A stretch of DNA of 64,000 nucleotides from contig NC_033627.1 of the NCBI RefSeq assembly GCF_001540865.1, forward strand, positions 11,580,744 through 11,644,743, given 5' to 3'. Each line of letters starts with the position of its first letter. The first letter of the stretch is position 1. Made by a program: the position numbers and the translations under genes. This document shows, in pieces, positions 21,151 to 34,896 of this stretch. The notes beneath the pieces were generated by a model. It was not told where the DNA came from. It was given only the letters and a program-made list of their open reading frames with translations, and ran no database searches. The DNA comes from Ananas comosus. Lineage: Eukaryota > Streptophyta > Magnoliopsida > Poales > Bromeliaceae.

Positions 21151-24100
21151 ATGGCTTCTTCCTCTGGCGAGAACCCCACGGATGGACCCGTCCTCCTCCA
21201 TGGCGACCTCGACCTCTGGATCATCGAGGCGCGGCGCCTCCCCAACATGGACTGGTTCTCCGACCACCTCCGCCGCTGCTTCGACCCGTGCATCTCCCTC
21301 ATCCCCACCCCCAAACCCTCCTCCGATCCCGGCGATCCCGAAGGCGATCGCGATCGCCGCCATGGGGCGAAGATCATCACCACCGACCCCTACGTCACCG
21401 TCTCCGTCGCCGGCGCCGTCGTCGCCCGCTCCCGCGTCATCCCCAACTCCCAAGAACCTAAGTGGAACGAGCACCACCTCGTCCCCCTCGCCCACCGCGC
21501 CGCCTCCGTCAACTTCCACGTCAAGGACGACGACCTCCTCGGCGCCGAGCTCGTCGGCTCCGCGTCCGTCCCCGCCTCCCGCCTCCTCGCCGGCGCGATC
21601 CGCGAGTGGCTCCCCCTCCGCCGCCCCAACGGGAAGCCGCCCAAGCGCGGGGCCGCGCTCCTCGTCGCCCTCTCCTTCGTCCCCGCAGAGGAAACCCCTC
21701 TCTACCGGATCGGCATCGCCGGGGACCCGGAGAGGCGCGGCGTGAGGGAGGCGTACTTCCCCCTGCGGAGCGGCGGGGCGGTGACGCTGTACCAGGACGC
21801 GCACGTCCGCGAAGGGGAGCTCCCGAAGATCGAGCTCGAGGATGGGCGCGTGTTCGAGCACGGCACTTGTTGGCAGGACATGTGCCAGGCGATCCTCGAG
21901 GCTCACCATCTCATCTACATTGTCGGGTGGTCGGTGTACGCTAGGGTTAAGTTGGTGAGGGAGCCGACGCGGCCGCTCCCGCGCGTCGCCACGGAGCTCA
22001 CGCTCGGCGAGCTCCTCAAGTACAAGTCCGAGGAGGGGGTTCGGGTGTTGCTGCTCGTGTGGGACGATAAGACCTCTCATGATAAGCTGTTCATCAAGAC
22101 GGTATTGCAATTTTACCTCCTCTACCTGGCTTTTGATTTGTCTCTGTTTATCAATCTACTCCTAAATTTGTTTGGAGCTTTTATTTATGCAGGATTTCCA
22201 TTCATGCAGAAAGAATTTGATAGGATTTATTATAGCATAGGCAAATCTCATCCGTGATATGTAGTCAAATTTGATAAAATTTATTTGCTGTAGTGATGCA
22301 ATAACCCAAAGATACCCTCTCTTTAAGTAGTCAGATTAGCGATCTTGTAGGTGTGGCACTGTTAGGTTGGTATATTAGGGCTTAGGCATGTGACTCGACT
22401 CATTTTGAGTTTTCGGTCACTGATTTTCGCCCCCTCTTAGTTAGGTTAGTTTCGTTCTTTTGATTGCTCATGTCTGGGACCATATCTGTTTTTGGGTCGC
22501 TTGCATTTGGGTTACCTTGGAAGGTTGTTTGATTTGGATTGTCACAGGTTGGGTCAGTACGATTCGGTTTGGTTTTTCAGGTTTAATTTGGAGGTGTTCA
22601 GGTGTCATCTCTTGCATATAGGTTTGTTTTATCGAGTCATTGTTATTACTAATATCAGGTGCTTCAGATCTTGGCTATCTCAGAGTCTAGTAATTTTGGT
22701 TTCAGGTTGCTTTGAATTCAACTGGTTCCAGGTTTTGGGTCTCTCAGGTTTTGGTTTGTTCGGGTGTTGGGTTGTAAAGGTCTCAATTGACATGGTAGTT
22801 ATCCCAAAATTCGGTTCGCTTTGCTCTCAACTGGCTTTAGGCATGTATCTAATCTACGTTCAGGTTATTGACTTTGTAAGTCAACTTAGGTTGGATCAAA
22901 TGAACTTTGGGGCAGGATGGGTTTGGTCAGCTTTTCCCACCTTTATTTTCTTGTTGTCTAATTTAATAGATTTTACACATAATGGTATGATTTATCCATC
23001 TCTTGCCAAACTATATACATGAATTGAATCCAGTTCTATCTAGTTTGTAACATTTTCTAGCGTATGCCATTAGAAAAATTTTGTCTCGCTCTAAATGTTC
23101 AACAGTTTTCTGATCATGTCTTTCTACCTATTCCTTATGTGTGCTTTCATGATTTGCTATTCTATAGGGGGGCGTGATGCAAAGTCATGACGAAGAAACT
23201 CGTAAGTTCTTCAAGCACTCTTCTGTCATCTGCGTATTATCGCCACGTTATCCCAGCAACAAGCTTAGTATTGTCAAACAGAAGGTAGGAAGCTAGTCAT
23301 AAGTTTATATACAAAATGCGCTAATGATCCTCAACCTACTATGCAAACTCAATTTGCTTTCGAATCATTCAATTTTCAAAATGGGTCCCCAGTGCAAGTC
23401 CTTCTATGTTGGGTAAATCTGTTAAAACACTCTTCTATAATCTTTTTACTCCGTATGAATTAAATTGTGTGGAATTATGCTGGCCAGGATTTTCCTTGTC
23501 CTGGCATCCACAATGCATTTACATGGTAAATAGTTTCTGTACTTATTCATAATCTTTTAGCATTGGCTTTTAATTGAAGGATCAATGTGCTAACAAATGA
23601 CGCAAGGATTTTGCAAATTAAAGTTTTTGGGCTAATTTCAATTCTCCAGTAGGTGATTGAGGACCATGGTTGCATTTTGGTTTGAGTATATTTATCGCTA
23701 GATTAATTATGTTTCTTGATCATGTAGGTTGTGGGAACTCTCTATACTCACCATCAAAAGTGCTTGCTGGTTGACACTCAGGCTTCTGGAAATGACCGTA
23801 AAATTACAGCTTTCATAGGAGGACTTGATCTTTGTGATGGCCGATATGATACACCACAGCATAGAATTTTTCGTGATCTTGATACTGTATTTTCAAGCGA
23901 TTTCCACAATCCCACATTTGCTGTGAGTATATTTCTTTCTTAAATACCTTCTTCTAGCTCCGGGTTTCCTTGTTTGCAAGCATTCATAAACCAATTTTGG
24001 ACTTGTAGAAATAATACCTTGTGAGGCTCATGAAATGTATATCTGATTTTAGAGACAATTCATATTACTAACTTTAGATTGAGTGGTTGGACCATGAAAG

Positions 24101-27100
24101 CTTAGCATCCTTCTAGTGTTCTTCTCTCTTTTGCCTTTTCTTTCTTTTGTTAAAACTCATCCATCTCTCTCAAATCTTCATATCTCTCGTTTTCCTGTTC
24201 TATAACCTTGATATTATTCTGATAAGTTTCATATATCATGGGAAGAAATGAATGGACGAGATTAATTGGAAATTGAAACTGCAAGGAATGATTGAAAAGA
24301 GGTTTGACTGATCCACTGTCTGTTCAGGGAAAACTGCAAGGAATGATTGAAAAGAGGTTGACTGATCCAGTCTGTTCAGGGACAAAGTAAGTCCTAAACA
24401 GAGTATACAGTTGTCCTCATCATTGTCAACTGGTTGATTTAGCCTAGCCAACTGGTTCACCTATTAACCAGCCTACTCTGAAATTATACAAATGCTTCCA
24501 CACAACTCTCACAGGAACCATACTATCAAAATGGGGCGTTATTTGGGTGCAGTTGGGTCACCGTAATAGGAATACTGTGACCCCCTCTTGCAGCAGGATA
24601 TAGGTTCCTTTGATGGAGAAAATACAGAGCCTGGATTGAAATATTGCACAGAAGAATCACTGGCGACCATAAGAGATGTACTAAGAGCTTCAATATACTA
24701 CTTTCACAAGATTCTCTGTATTGGTTTGATTTTACACTTGGACTTGCCTGTGATATTTGGCTTTGAATATTTGAGTTAGCTTGTATAGTTGTTTGAGTTA
24801 GCTTGTATAATTGATTGAATAGCACTTGATTGATTTGCATTATAAAATACAAAAGTTGTATCTAGTGATTCCAACTTTTATCAGGAAGACTGTGCAAAGA
24901 GCTACCAGATTGCTATTTTGGGGGCTTTTTGTTCAGTGAGAGGCATTTGATGATATAACTACTCATACTTTCTAGTTTTGATTCCTGTGCTTGGATACTC
25001 AAATGGGACTAACATTGATCTCTGCCTAATCAATATTGTTACGACATAACTAGGTATCTCATATCATATAATCCTATTCTAAATATGTCGTAATATATAG
25101 TATCCTCACATAGCATATCCTCACATAGCATATGAGGATACTATATATGTCGTAACAAATATTTCAACATTTTTGTGTACATGCTCTGAAGAACATTTTC
25201 TTTGAAAACCTGTGAATTCTTCTGAATCTCAAGAGAAATTTCACACTCGTACGAACTTCTAATGGCAACTGTTTATAACTTTCGATTTCTCACTATCACT
25301 CATCTAGAAAAGACTGAAACAAATAAAAGATTGATATTTTGTCAAATCAGCATGATGCTCGTAATTTCTCTTATTACACAGACTATGCTTCTCATCCTAG
25401 TTTAGACTTATCAGCATTCATATTTCTCCCGTAGGCAGATCCTAAAGGGCCCAGAGAACCATGGCATGATATGCACTGCAGAATTGAGGGTCCTGCTGTA
25501 TATGATATCCTTACAAATTTCGAGCAGCGATGGCGAAAGGCAACAAGATTGCGTGAGCGTTTTAAAAAAGCATCTCATTGGAAGGATGATGCTTTATTAA
25601 AACTGGAGCGAATTTCATGGATACTCAGCCCGTCCTCTACAATTCCAAATGATCATCCGAGTCTATGGGTTTCCTCCCAAGAAGACCCTGAAACGTGGCA
25701 TGTTCAGGTTGGAGTGCATTTTTTTTTTTTCATTTTTGTGTGTATTGTTTTATTTCATTCTCAATTTCGTAAACCCATTTACCTTTCTAGTTCTTCAGGT
25801 TTTCAGATCTATAGACTCTGGATCAGTGAAAGGATTTCCCAAAAATTCTCGAGAAGCTATAGAAAAGGTGTGTTTCCAGTATTGTTCATCAATGAATATC
25901 AAGTGCCTAACTACTTACTAAGGTGCAGAGTAGAAATTCAGTATGGACTGTTTGAAAGAACGACATAACTGCTGCTATCCAATCAGCTTTCCCTGAGTTT
26001 GCAAAAGCAGTCCAACTTTTTTTAAATTTTGTAATTTTTGTCTACTTTATAGTTTTCTGGTATTATGGGCTAAAATCTCTATTCATGCATTCGACATAAA
26101 GATAAGTTTATACATTAAGATCTCGGCAATGGGCATTTCAATCCAGGGATTGATATTTCGGCTCAAGTTACAAATTGCATGCCCAACTTTTAATCAACGT
26201 AGACTGTGCTGCCATACCATGTTATGAGTTTTTAAGATTATTTTTATACGAGTGTATGCTCAGTGCTGTACCATTGTAGAAAGTTATGTATTGGTGCTAC
26301 ATCCATGTATATATTGCAACTCGTACTGATTTAACTTTTGCTATTGCTTAACTGCAGAACCTTATTTGTCAGAAGAACTTAATAGTAGAGAAGAGCATCC
26401 ACACAGCATACATTAAGGCAATCAGATCTGCTCAGCACTTCATATATATTGAAAATCAGTACTTTATTGGCTCTTCATATGGTTGGCCATCCTACAAGAA
26501 TGCTGGTATGGAGCACAGCCAGTTTAGCCTACTTAATTATACATCTAGATGTTATTTTACCACAAATGTGAACTTACATGAAGTTTTTTTTTTTTTTTTT
26601 AACATTGCAATCAATTTTCAATCAATTATACAACCAACCCCTCTAATGATATTTTATGGTTGAAATTCAGCATGCCATGTTAATTACGAATGCAGTAATC
26701 AATCAATCCAGTTCTTTCTAAAAAGATGCTCCATCTTTATTAGCCTATTATCTTCCAAATCCAGGATAGAAGTCAAATTCAGAAGTAATTTTATGTTTTA
26801 AATGCGAAGTGTACCTTTATTTTAGCTACTGTGTTAGAACATGCTAATGTCGCTTAGCTTCCACGATGTCATTTAGTTACGCTCAGCATGTAAAGACAAG
26901 CCTTTAGTGTAGCGAATATAACAAACTTTATATGCATGTAGAATGCTTGAGACAAAGTAATCTTTTTCAAGTTAGTTTGTTGGTTGACCAAATTTTGGCC
27001 AGCCATTGGATTCAGATAGTTGTTGCTTGCTTGAAATTGCTTTCAGTAGCATTTATTTTACTTGAATAACACCTTAATAAAATCACTTTATCATTGCACT

Positions 27101-30100
27101 ATGTGGCCTTTATTGCACCAACAACAGCTCAAGATGTAGAACATTTCAATCTGATTATTTGGTGGTTTTCTTTCTTTATATTATGTAAGTGTTTCTCTTA
27201 ACATGGTGAAGGGATCTCCAATATGCCTTTTATTCTGGATTAATATAAACCACGATGAGTAGTATGTAGTTAGAAGTTCTTCCTGGTGTTCTTATTGCTG
27301 GTATTTCTGAGTGCTTGCTTGGTGTAATGCTGCTTGGTGTAATGCTTGTGAGCTGTGAAGACCTGTTTACACAGTTTTGTTGGCATTGACAGGTGCTGAT
27401 AACCTGGTGCCGATGGAATTGGCCTTAAAAGTTGCAAGTAAGATTAGAGCTGGTGAACAATTTGCAGTGTATGTAGTGATACCACTGTGGCCTGAAGGAA
27501 TCCCAACTTCTTCCTCTGTGCAAGAGATTCTTTTCTGGCAGGTGGTTTTACTTACCTACAGGACCTAATAGATTTCAAAAAAAATGTTGTTAACGTGAAT
27601 AATTAAACTGATGTTAATGTTGAAATCTATGTTTATGGATTGTTATTAGACGAAAAGACTAAACTTCTTTTAATGCTTAAAAATTCAAACTTACTAGGAG
27701 GAATCCTTATGTAGATTCTTTTATAGAGGGTGCATCTAAAATTTTTTCCTTCATTTTGTTCTTTGTCAATTTTAATAGATTTTCTTGTATCTAGACTTTC
27801 ATTTAGCTGCCTCCCTGAAATTATGGAACATATTCTTTTAAACATCATTCAGCTGCATTTTCATGTAAAGTGATTTCCTTTCACATTCAGCACTTTGTAG
27901 CAAAATGACAATAGCATGCCTTTGGCTAAGATCACCGGTTTGCATGAGGCCACATAAATTGACTGTGGGTTATAAGTGCCTCTCCACATTTTCAAATGAC
28001 ATATGGACCTCAGATGATTTATAGTCAACTATTTTAGACAATTGAATTGTATTTTCCTTTTTCTTGTCTTTGAAATCGTAGTTCCATTCAGCACACGGAG
28101 ATTGGAGAGAACTATAAACACAATATGGGTACTCAGTAGGAATGCCACTTTAGACTGGGAGAGTCTCAAAGGCCATCTCTTATAAAGATGGATCACAACG
28201 AATATTGTCAGATGCTTATGCTATTTGTACTTTTCATAATTCCGATGTTCTATAAAAGTTATTCTTTGGGTTCAAATTTTGCAGTTCAATTTTGCTTTTT
28301 AACTGTTAGCATGTGTGAGTTTCGCAGGGTCAGACTATGCAGATGATGTATGAAGTTATTGGGCAAGAGCTCAAATCTATGAAGCTTGAGAATGCGCATC
28401 CACAGGACTACCTGAACTTCTACTGTCTTGGTAACCGCGAAGAATTGCCCAGTGATATTTCAGAGAACTATGATCATCCTACAGAAAATAGTCCTGTGGT
28501 AATCTAGAATGTATTTGTTTACGTTGTTAAAATGCTTACTGTATCATTCAATGCCAAGTTTTTTTTTCTTTTTCTCCTTTATCATTAAATTGGTATTTGT
28601 TCTGTTTTTAGTACTTGATGCCCTCATATAACTTTTTAAATATTTTGTTGGATCATATGCAAACTCGAAGCTAAAGATATGTTTAGAACTTCCAATGCCA
28701 AATAACAGTGGTAATGCCGAAACAACTAAAATGACTATGCACACAAATGCCGCTTATTTTGAAGTGAAATATAGATGATTTCAATGTTCCGAACTCTTAA
28801 TAGATGACTACCGTGTTGTCAGCATAGTTGTTTTAACAAAGTTGTTGAATCTCTTCTTTCAATCAAGCTTTCAACTTGCTTAAAATTCGGTGTGGCATGT
28901 GTTTAAATTAACTAAATAGAAAGAGCATTAATTTGTTGATCAACAAAACTTCTATTTAATATATTTAACCGAGTTACTGTTTACAGTTTTCTCCTAATTC
29001 TAGTCGAAGGAGCTTTTAGAAAAGCGTTTTTCCTTCACTTCGTAATAGTCCAGCCAAATCCGAGTCTTCTTTGTGTTTGGTCTGATCTGTTTATTGGTTG
29101 AGCCAAATTAAAACTTTTGAATACAATGGTTGGTATGGTTCTTTGGATTAACTAGTCCTTACAATAGTACATTTTTGCATCCATTATTTGCATCAGACTC
29201 TCCTTACATGAAAACATTTTTCTGGAATGCGCTTATTTTGCTTTATATTTTCTACTGTAATTTCATGACAGTGGTCAGCAATGACCGTTGATACACTCTA
29301 TTTTATTTTATTTTATTTTATTTTCTCAGAACTTACAACTATCTTTCTCAAATGTAATCAGGCCTTGGCCCGAAAATACCGGCGTTTCATGATTTATGTT
29401 CATGCAAAGGGGATGATTGTAGATGATGAGTATGTGATCTTGGGATCAGCCAATATTAATCAAAGATCTCTAGCTGGAACAAGAGATACCGAAATCGCTA
29501 TGGGCGCATACCAACCCCATTATACATGGGCCGAGAAGAAGAGGCATCCACATGGACAGGTTCTATCAAACACTCTTTTGCTCACAAGCTGAGAAAGATA
29601 TTGTTCTGTTTTTGTTATACAAATTATCTATCTGATATTCATATTGCATAACTAGTATCTATTGAGAAGAAGATTCTTTTAAGTAGGGGAAATAATAAGC
29701 TTCCAATTGGTGCCTGTAATTTCAGAACCTGGAATCTCGGTTCCGGTTTCTATCACAGGCAAATTCTCTTTGTCGATATGTTGTTACGTTAGCGAGGCCA
29801 AATAGGCGCTGATTGCTTTGCTCCTATTATAGAATACCACTCTGAAGAGCATTGTGATTAAATGAGAGGTACAGAGTTGATCACTTTCATCATCATAACT
29901 AGCAAGAATAGCCATCATACTGAATATGCAAGATTTCAAATTCAGTGTCTATGAGACAATTTATGATATTCTCTGGTTATTTTCTTACGCCAATCTTCGT
30001 AATATCAATATTTAAGCACCATAAGGAAGTGAGTCATTATCTTTTTCTTTTTCAATTAATTTATTGTAGTTAAAAGTAATCTGGGATGGGCTTCTTTTTA

Positions 30101-31932
30101 GCTATGTTATCATTCATATGCAAACTCTTCTTTATGGTTTTTATATTGGGACAAATTGTGAAGGAAAATCTATCACAAAGTTCTTCCAACTATGAAATCC
30201 CTGACTACCTTTTCTAACTAGAAGTAGAAGTTTTAAATTAGAGCTACTTTTAAAGCCGAGAAACTCATTTTCGCTTTCCCCCGTAGCCAAAAGCTCTATA
30301 CTGTTTTAGACAAATGCCTGGCTTCCTTCTCTGGAAGTCATTAAACTAAGCAAATGCATTTAACATTTGTATCGTCCTACTGTTTCTACTTACTCTACAT
30401 GCATTTGCAGATATACGGATATCGAATGTCTCTATGGGCCGAGCACCTCGGCGCACTGGACGGCCGGTTCGACGAGCCGGGCAGGTTAGACTGTGTGAGG
30501 CTCGTAAACCAGATAGCTGAAGAGAACTGGGAGCGATACACTGCGGAGGAGNTTTATCAGAACTTACACCTATCTTTCTCAAATGTAATCAGGCCTTGGC
30601 CCGAAAATACCGGCGTTTCATGATTTATGTTCATGCAAAGGGGATGATTGTAGATGATGAGTATGTGATCTTGGGATCAGCCAATATTAATCAAAGATCT
30701 CTAGCTGGAACAAGAGATACCGAAATCGCTATGGGCGCATACCAACCCCATTATACATGGGCCGAGAAGAAGAGGCATCCACATGGACAGGTTCTATCAA
30801 ACACTCTTTTGCTCACAAGCTGAGAAAGATATTGTTCTGTTTTTGTTATACAAATTATCTATCTGATATTCATATTGCATAACTAGTATCTATTGAGAAG
30901 AAGATTCTTTTAAGTAGGGGAAATAATAAGCTTCCAATTGGTGCCTGTAATTTCAGAACCTGGAATCTCGGTTCCGGTTTCTATCGCAGGCAAATTATCT
31001 TTGTCGATATGTTGTTACGTTAGCGAGGCCAAATAGGCGCTGATTACTTTCCTCCTATTATAGAATACCACTCTGAAGAGCATTGTGATTAAATGAGAGG
31101 TACAGAGTTGATCACTTTCATCATAACTAGCAAGAATAGCCATCATACTGAATATGCAAGATTTCAAATTCAGTGTCTATGAGACAATTTATGATATTCT
31201 CTGGTTATTTTCTTACGCCAATCTTCGTAATATCAATATTTAAGCACCATAAGGAAGTGAGTCATTATCTTTTTCTTTTTCAATTAATTTATTGTAGTTA
31301 AAAGTAATCTGGGATGGGCTTCTTTTTAGCTATGTTATCATTCATATGCAAACTCTTCTTTATGGTTTTTATATTGGGACAAATTGCGAAGGAAAATCTA
31401 TCACAAAGTTCTTCCAACTATGAAATCCCTGACTACCTTTTCTAACTAGAAGTAGAAGTTTTAAATTAGAGCTACTTTTAAAGCCGAGAAACTCATTTTC
31501 GCTTTCCCCCGTAGCCAAAAGCTCTATACTGTTTTAGACAAATGCCTGGCTTCCTTCTCTGGAAGTCATTAAACTAAGCAAATGCATTTAACATTTGTAT
31601 CGTCCTACTGTTTCTACTTACTCTAAATGCATTTGCAGATATACGGGTATCGAATGTCTCTATGGGCCGAGCACCTCGGCGCACTGGACGGCCGGTTCGA
31701 CGAGCCGGGCAGGTTAGACTGTGTGAGGCTCGTAAACCAGATAGCTGAAGAGAACTGGGAGCGATACACTGCGGAGGAGATGAGATCACTCCAAGGCCAC
31801 CTTCTCAGGTACCCAATTAAGGTGGAAGCCAACGGTAAGGTCGGGCCCCTGCCCGGCCACGAGTGCTTCCCCGACGTTGGTGGTAGGGTTTTAGGAGTGT
31901 CCACGACACTTCCGGATACACTAACCATGTAA
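21151..31932 (+). CDS. PLDδ-like: Phospholipase D, delta class, ten exons
   Basis: Exons: 21151-22101, 23168-23284, 23728-23922, 25435-25707, 25799-25867, 26358-26505, 27393-27541, 28328-28498, 29362-29559 (or its duplicate 30593-30790), 31639-31932. All introns are GT-AG and frames agree, giving 854 residues; the Arabidopsis delta enzyme has about 868. The enzyme hydrolyses phospholipids to phosphatidic acid and a head group; the delta class is plasma-membrane and microtubule associated and linked to stress signalling. An N-terminal C2 domain (about 15-165) holds DPYVTV at 79-84 and KDDD at 125-128 for calcium and lipid binding. The HKD motifs are HQKCLLVD (365-372) and HAKGMIVD (705-712), both intact. 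The C-terminus LPDTLTM is typical of the delta class. The last exons are disturbed by a direct duplication around an N at 30552. Confidence 0.93.
24283..24388 (+). repeat. Tandem duplication of about 54 bp in PLD intron 3
   Basis: A unit starting AAACTGCAAGGAATGATTG and ending GTCTGTTCAGGG occurs twice back to back, the second copy with a few small indels. It is intronic and has no evident effect on splicing. Confidence 0.75.
29322..31780 (+). repeat. Direct duplication of 1.23 kb around a single N
   Basis: The unit 29322-30551 (end of intron 8, exon 9, intron 9, start of exon 10) is repeated at 30553-31780 with about ten differences, including a 3-bp indel (CATCATCAT against CATCAT) and a silent GGA/GGG change. 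The single N at 30552 sits exactly at the junction. The first exon 10 copy (30411-30551) stops after TAEE and has no terminus. The arrangement fits two overlapping contig ends or haplotypes that were not merged. Confidence 0.9.
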
Positions 31933-32296
31933 AATGTTCTATTTTCTAGCAGAAGGAAAGAAAAATCTGAAAAGAGGAGAGGTTTTCCTTTTCTTTTGTC
32001 TTAGATTGCTGAGCGAGAGTTGGTTTAATGTTCGTTGTACATAATAATAGTGATGATAATATACATGCATGGTGCTCTTTTTTCTTTTTCTTTTTTTGCT
32101 TTTTTCCTTGTTTGCCTTTGGGACAATTACAAGTAGACCCCTCAAAACTTGAAAAATATCACAGCTATATGTTCAAAATTGTTAATTTTAATATTTTATT
32201 TCTATAAATTTGTAAATGATATTGTTTTTTTTTCTTTTTTCTGTCAATGAGCTATTTGCTTCTTACTATAACTACAGAATAACTCATAACTTTAAG
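31933..32296. other. PLD 3' flank / presumed 3' UTR
   Basis: AT-rich sequence follows the stop codon; no clear AATAAA signal stands out, although the AATAATAG words near 32040 are possible polyadenylation signals. No other feature seen. Confidence 0.4.
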
Positions 32297-32642
32297 GGCT
32301 TGTATGGTTTGCCCTTTTTTCATCTTGGAATTGGAATCAGAATGGACGAATTTGTTTGTCCGTGTTTGATATACGGAATTTTTATTCCGATTCTGATTTC
32401 TGGATGAATGGGAGTTCTCCCAATTATCCTTTTTTTTAATCCAGCCTAGAAGGTCGGATTAGAAATTGAATTCGAATATTAAATAGAATGAGGTAATGAA
32501 TCAAATTGACAATGAGAATGGTTTATTTCGATTTCGATTCAGATGGCGAACCAAATAGAATGAGATAATGAATTATTTTGATTTCAGCTTACTCTCATTC
32601 TGATTTCGATACCGATTCTGACTTCGAAGCAAACACCCCCTA
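32297..32642. mobile_element. MITE, CATTCCGATT-rich family, copy 1
   Basis: The left end GGGCTTGTATGGTTTGCCC is mirrored by CGAAGCAAACACCCCC. Subterminal words based on GATTCCGATT / AATCGGAATC occur at both ends in opposite orientation. Larger relatives lie at 35318-36103, 51315-51925 and 55180-56155. Non-coding. Confidence 0.6.
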
Positions 32643-33139
32643 AATTAGACTTGTAAGATATATGGTACCTTTTTATACTTCTTTTTTTGGTATCAACGAA
32701 ACATCATCGTAAAGCCAAATTTAACTAAATTCGACTATATGATTTAATTATAATAATTTAGAAGATTCTTATCACAATAAAATTTAAGAATTAAAATAAA
32801 ATTTTAGGATTAAAATATTACGCGTCTCATAGGTTGAGAACCAAATATTAAATATTTGCATTTTATTTTATTTTTTATTAGTGATTTGTCTATTTTGCAA
32901 TCGCTGCTTTTTTGTTTATATTTGTGTGCTCGTCGTAATAATTTTGCTTGCTAGCTCTCAAAGGTCAAATTTATGGCTGAGAAATAGAGATGGTCCTTTG
33001 ATGTAAAATAGATGTAGATTATTGGTTTATCTAAATTCCGTTGAAGTTATTGAGGAATAATATATCTATATAGATATAGATGTAGATACTTTATCACTTT
33101 TGATACCATCGATTAGTTGATCATCTTGGATTTCTTATG

Positions 33140-33790
33140 GTATAAGGATGTTGAATTGAATGGTTGTTATCGATGCTTCGTACGTATGGGAGTACTTTTA
33201 TACATAATGTGGGTCTATGCATGTTGTACAGATTTAGAAAAATTTCATTCTCTCTCCTAACTCAGCTGCGTGGGCAATCAAAGTGGCATCAAAACCAGCA
33301 GCTCTTTGTGGGAAATAAAAGGTTGTGCAACTATTGTAATCAAAGCTCCAAAACTGCCAGCAAAAATTCAAAGATTGTGGGCAACTTTTAAGCTCACCAT
33401 GTAATTATGTGGGCTGTTTATTTCTCAGTGTTAGTGGGTTTTAATATATATGCTGCGTAGTGGTTAGATTCTATGTATCATGTGCCTATAAATAGAGGGT
33501 TGCCTAAGGCCAAGAGAGGGTAGAGAGTGTATCTATAATTTATATTTCTAAGTAGCAGAGTATTTAGTTTCTGCAGAACCTCGATTGCTCTCTCTCGTTT
33601 TCTCTTTCTTGCACTGAGTCTTTGGGAGACGCGGAGGTCCGGACAAGCAAAATTAAGACAGACTTACTTATCTTCGAGCAGAAAAACGGACGCCGCATGA
33701 ACTTTGGCATGCGAAATCACTAAGTCCGTGACAACGTGCCCGAAAGAGTTGCCACTGTGGCCCAAAGCACGACGGTATGTCGATATGTTG
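33140..33790 (+). mobile_element. Probable copia-type LTR fragment
   Basis: The segment opens with TGTTGAATTGAATGG, has a consensus TATA box (CTATAAATAGAGGG, 33486-33499) followed by GA-rich leader and a CTCTCTCTCG tract, which is the usual promoter layout of a plant LTR. I see no second LTR, gag or pol here, so it is a solo or truncated LTR. The short frame at 33164-33391 inside it is not considered coding. Confidence 0.45.
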
Positions 33791-33892
33791 TTTTCTCCTC
33801 AACTCCTTCATATGAAATGGCCTCCTAATGGCTGTTTAGCGAATTTTTGAGTTATAGTTCTATGCACAAGAATTAAAATGCTAGAAGGTTCA

Positions 33893-33929
<37 letters not shown>

Positions 33930-33939
33930 AGGTTCGAGG

Positions 33940-34896
33940 TAGGGGTGTAAAACGGGCTGGGCGACACATGGGCCGCCCGGCCCGACACGGCTTCGAGTCA
34001 GGCTGTAGCACGTCGCAGTTGCTGTAGTAGTCGTGCCAGCCCGGCTTGGCCTGAGCTTTCGAGCCGTACTGGGCCGCTCTCTCTTGGGTCTGACGGCCCG
34101 GCACGGCACCGCCCGAGCCGTGCCTGGGACGTGTCAGGCCAAAGAGAGGTGGGTGGCCTGGCACGGCACGGCTCGCTTGGGCTCTGCCAGTCGGGCTAGT
34201 ACAGCCCGGCTCCCAAGGAGCCTTGGGGTCTGAGCTCTTAGGGAGAGGGCCAGGGGTGATTCTTAATCTGATAGGCCGAAGAACTTTGGTCTATTGGATC
34301 AAAAGCTTATCTTTTTTTACAAAAAATAATAATAATTCATATTTTTTAAAAAAAATTAAAAATTTGTTATTTTTTAGTTATTTTTATAAATTTTAATTTT
34401 TTTAATCAAAATACCAATTTAAATAGAAATAATTTATTATTATTATTAAATTTTACATACTTTTAAAAATATAAAACAATTTAAGCGGCCAACCTGTAGC
34501 ACGGCCCGGCCCAACCCGTAACTTCCGGGCCGAAGGGCCTGTTCGGAAAATATCGCATTGAAAATCTTATATTGTGATTAGAATCTACCTAGTTTTGTGA
34601 TAAAATAAATAAATCAACTTACAGATAAATGCTAAAATCCAAATAAATAATTTGACCGATCCGGAAGCGTGCGTAGCACAGCCCTAACGCGTATTTCCGC
34701 CCTTCGTGCGGGATTAACCGAAAACACCGCCCCAAGATACGATTGAAATTCCTCCTGCTACGAGCACGAACACGGACCTGTTTCGGCCCTACCTGGCCTG
34801 AATTTGAAGTCGGACCAAACCGGACCGACCCGTGACCCGTTCCGGCCCGACTAATATGGGCCATTCCGGTCCGACACGACCCATTTTACATTCCTA
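33940..34896. mobile_element. hAT-like non-autonomous element, 957 bp
   Basis: The ends TAGGGGTGTAAAACGGG and CCCATTTTACATTCCTA are imperfect inverted repeats. The flanks GTTCGAGG (left) and GTTCCAGG (right) match in seven of eight positions, as expected for an aged 8-bp hAT target duplication. The GC-rich parts (33955-34250 and 34490-34560, 34640-34870) are built on CGGCCCGGC and GGCACGGC words; the middle is AT-rich. Frames in it are shadows of this composition. Confidence 0.72.

Noticed and set aside
21014..22110. Long frames overlapping PLD exon 1 in other frames (243 residues plus, 346 residues minus)
   Set aside because: Shadows of a GC-rich coding exon; the true frame carries the C2 and PLD signature.
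22492..23022. 176-residue open frame in PLD intron 1
   Set aside because: Lies wholly inside an intron with good donor and acceptor sites; hydrophobic, T-rich translation without any recognised family.
24788..25160. Possible hairpin or regulatory element with TATGTCGTAA words in PLD intron 3
   Set aside because: Short inverted matches (CATATCCTCACATAG repeated, GAGGATACTATATATGTCG) look like the remains of a small MITE; no functional inference is justified.
30354..30823. Extra PLD-like frames that might indicate a second PLD gene
   Set aside because: They are the duplicated exon 9 and truncated exon 10 around the single N; near identity including introns points to a redundant contig overlap.
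33808..34233. Frames of 118, 78 and 66 residues over GC-rich DNA
   Set aside because: Sit within the hAT-like element's GGCACGGC repeats and a poly-T/poly-A run; compositional.
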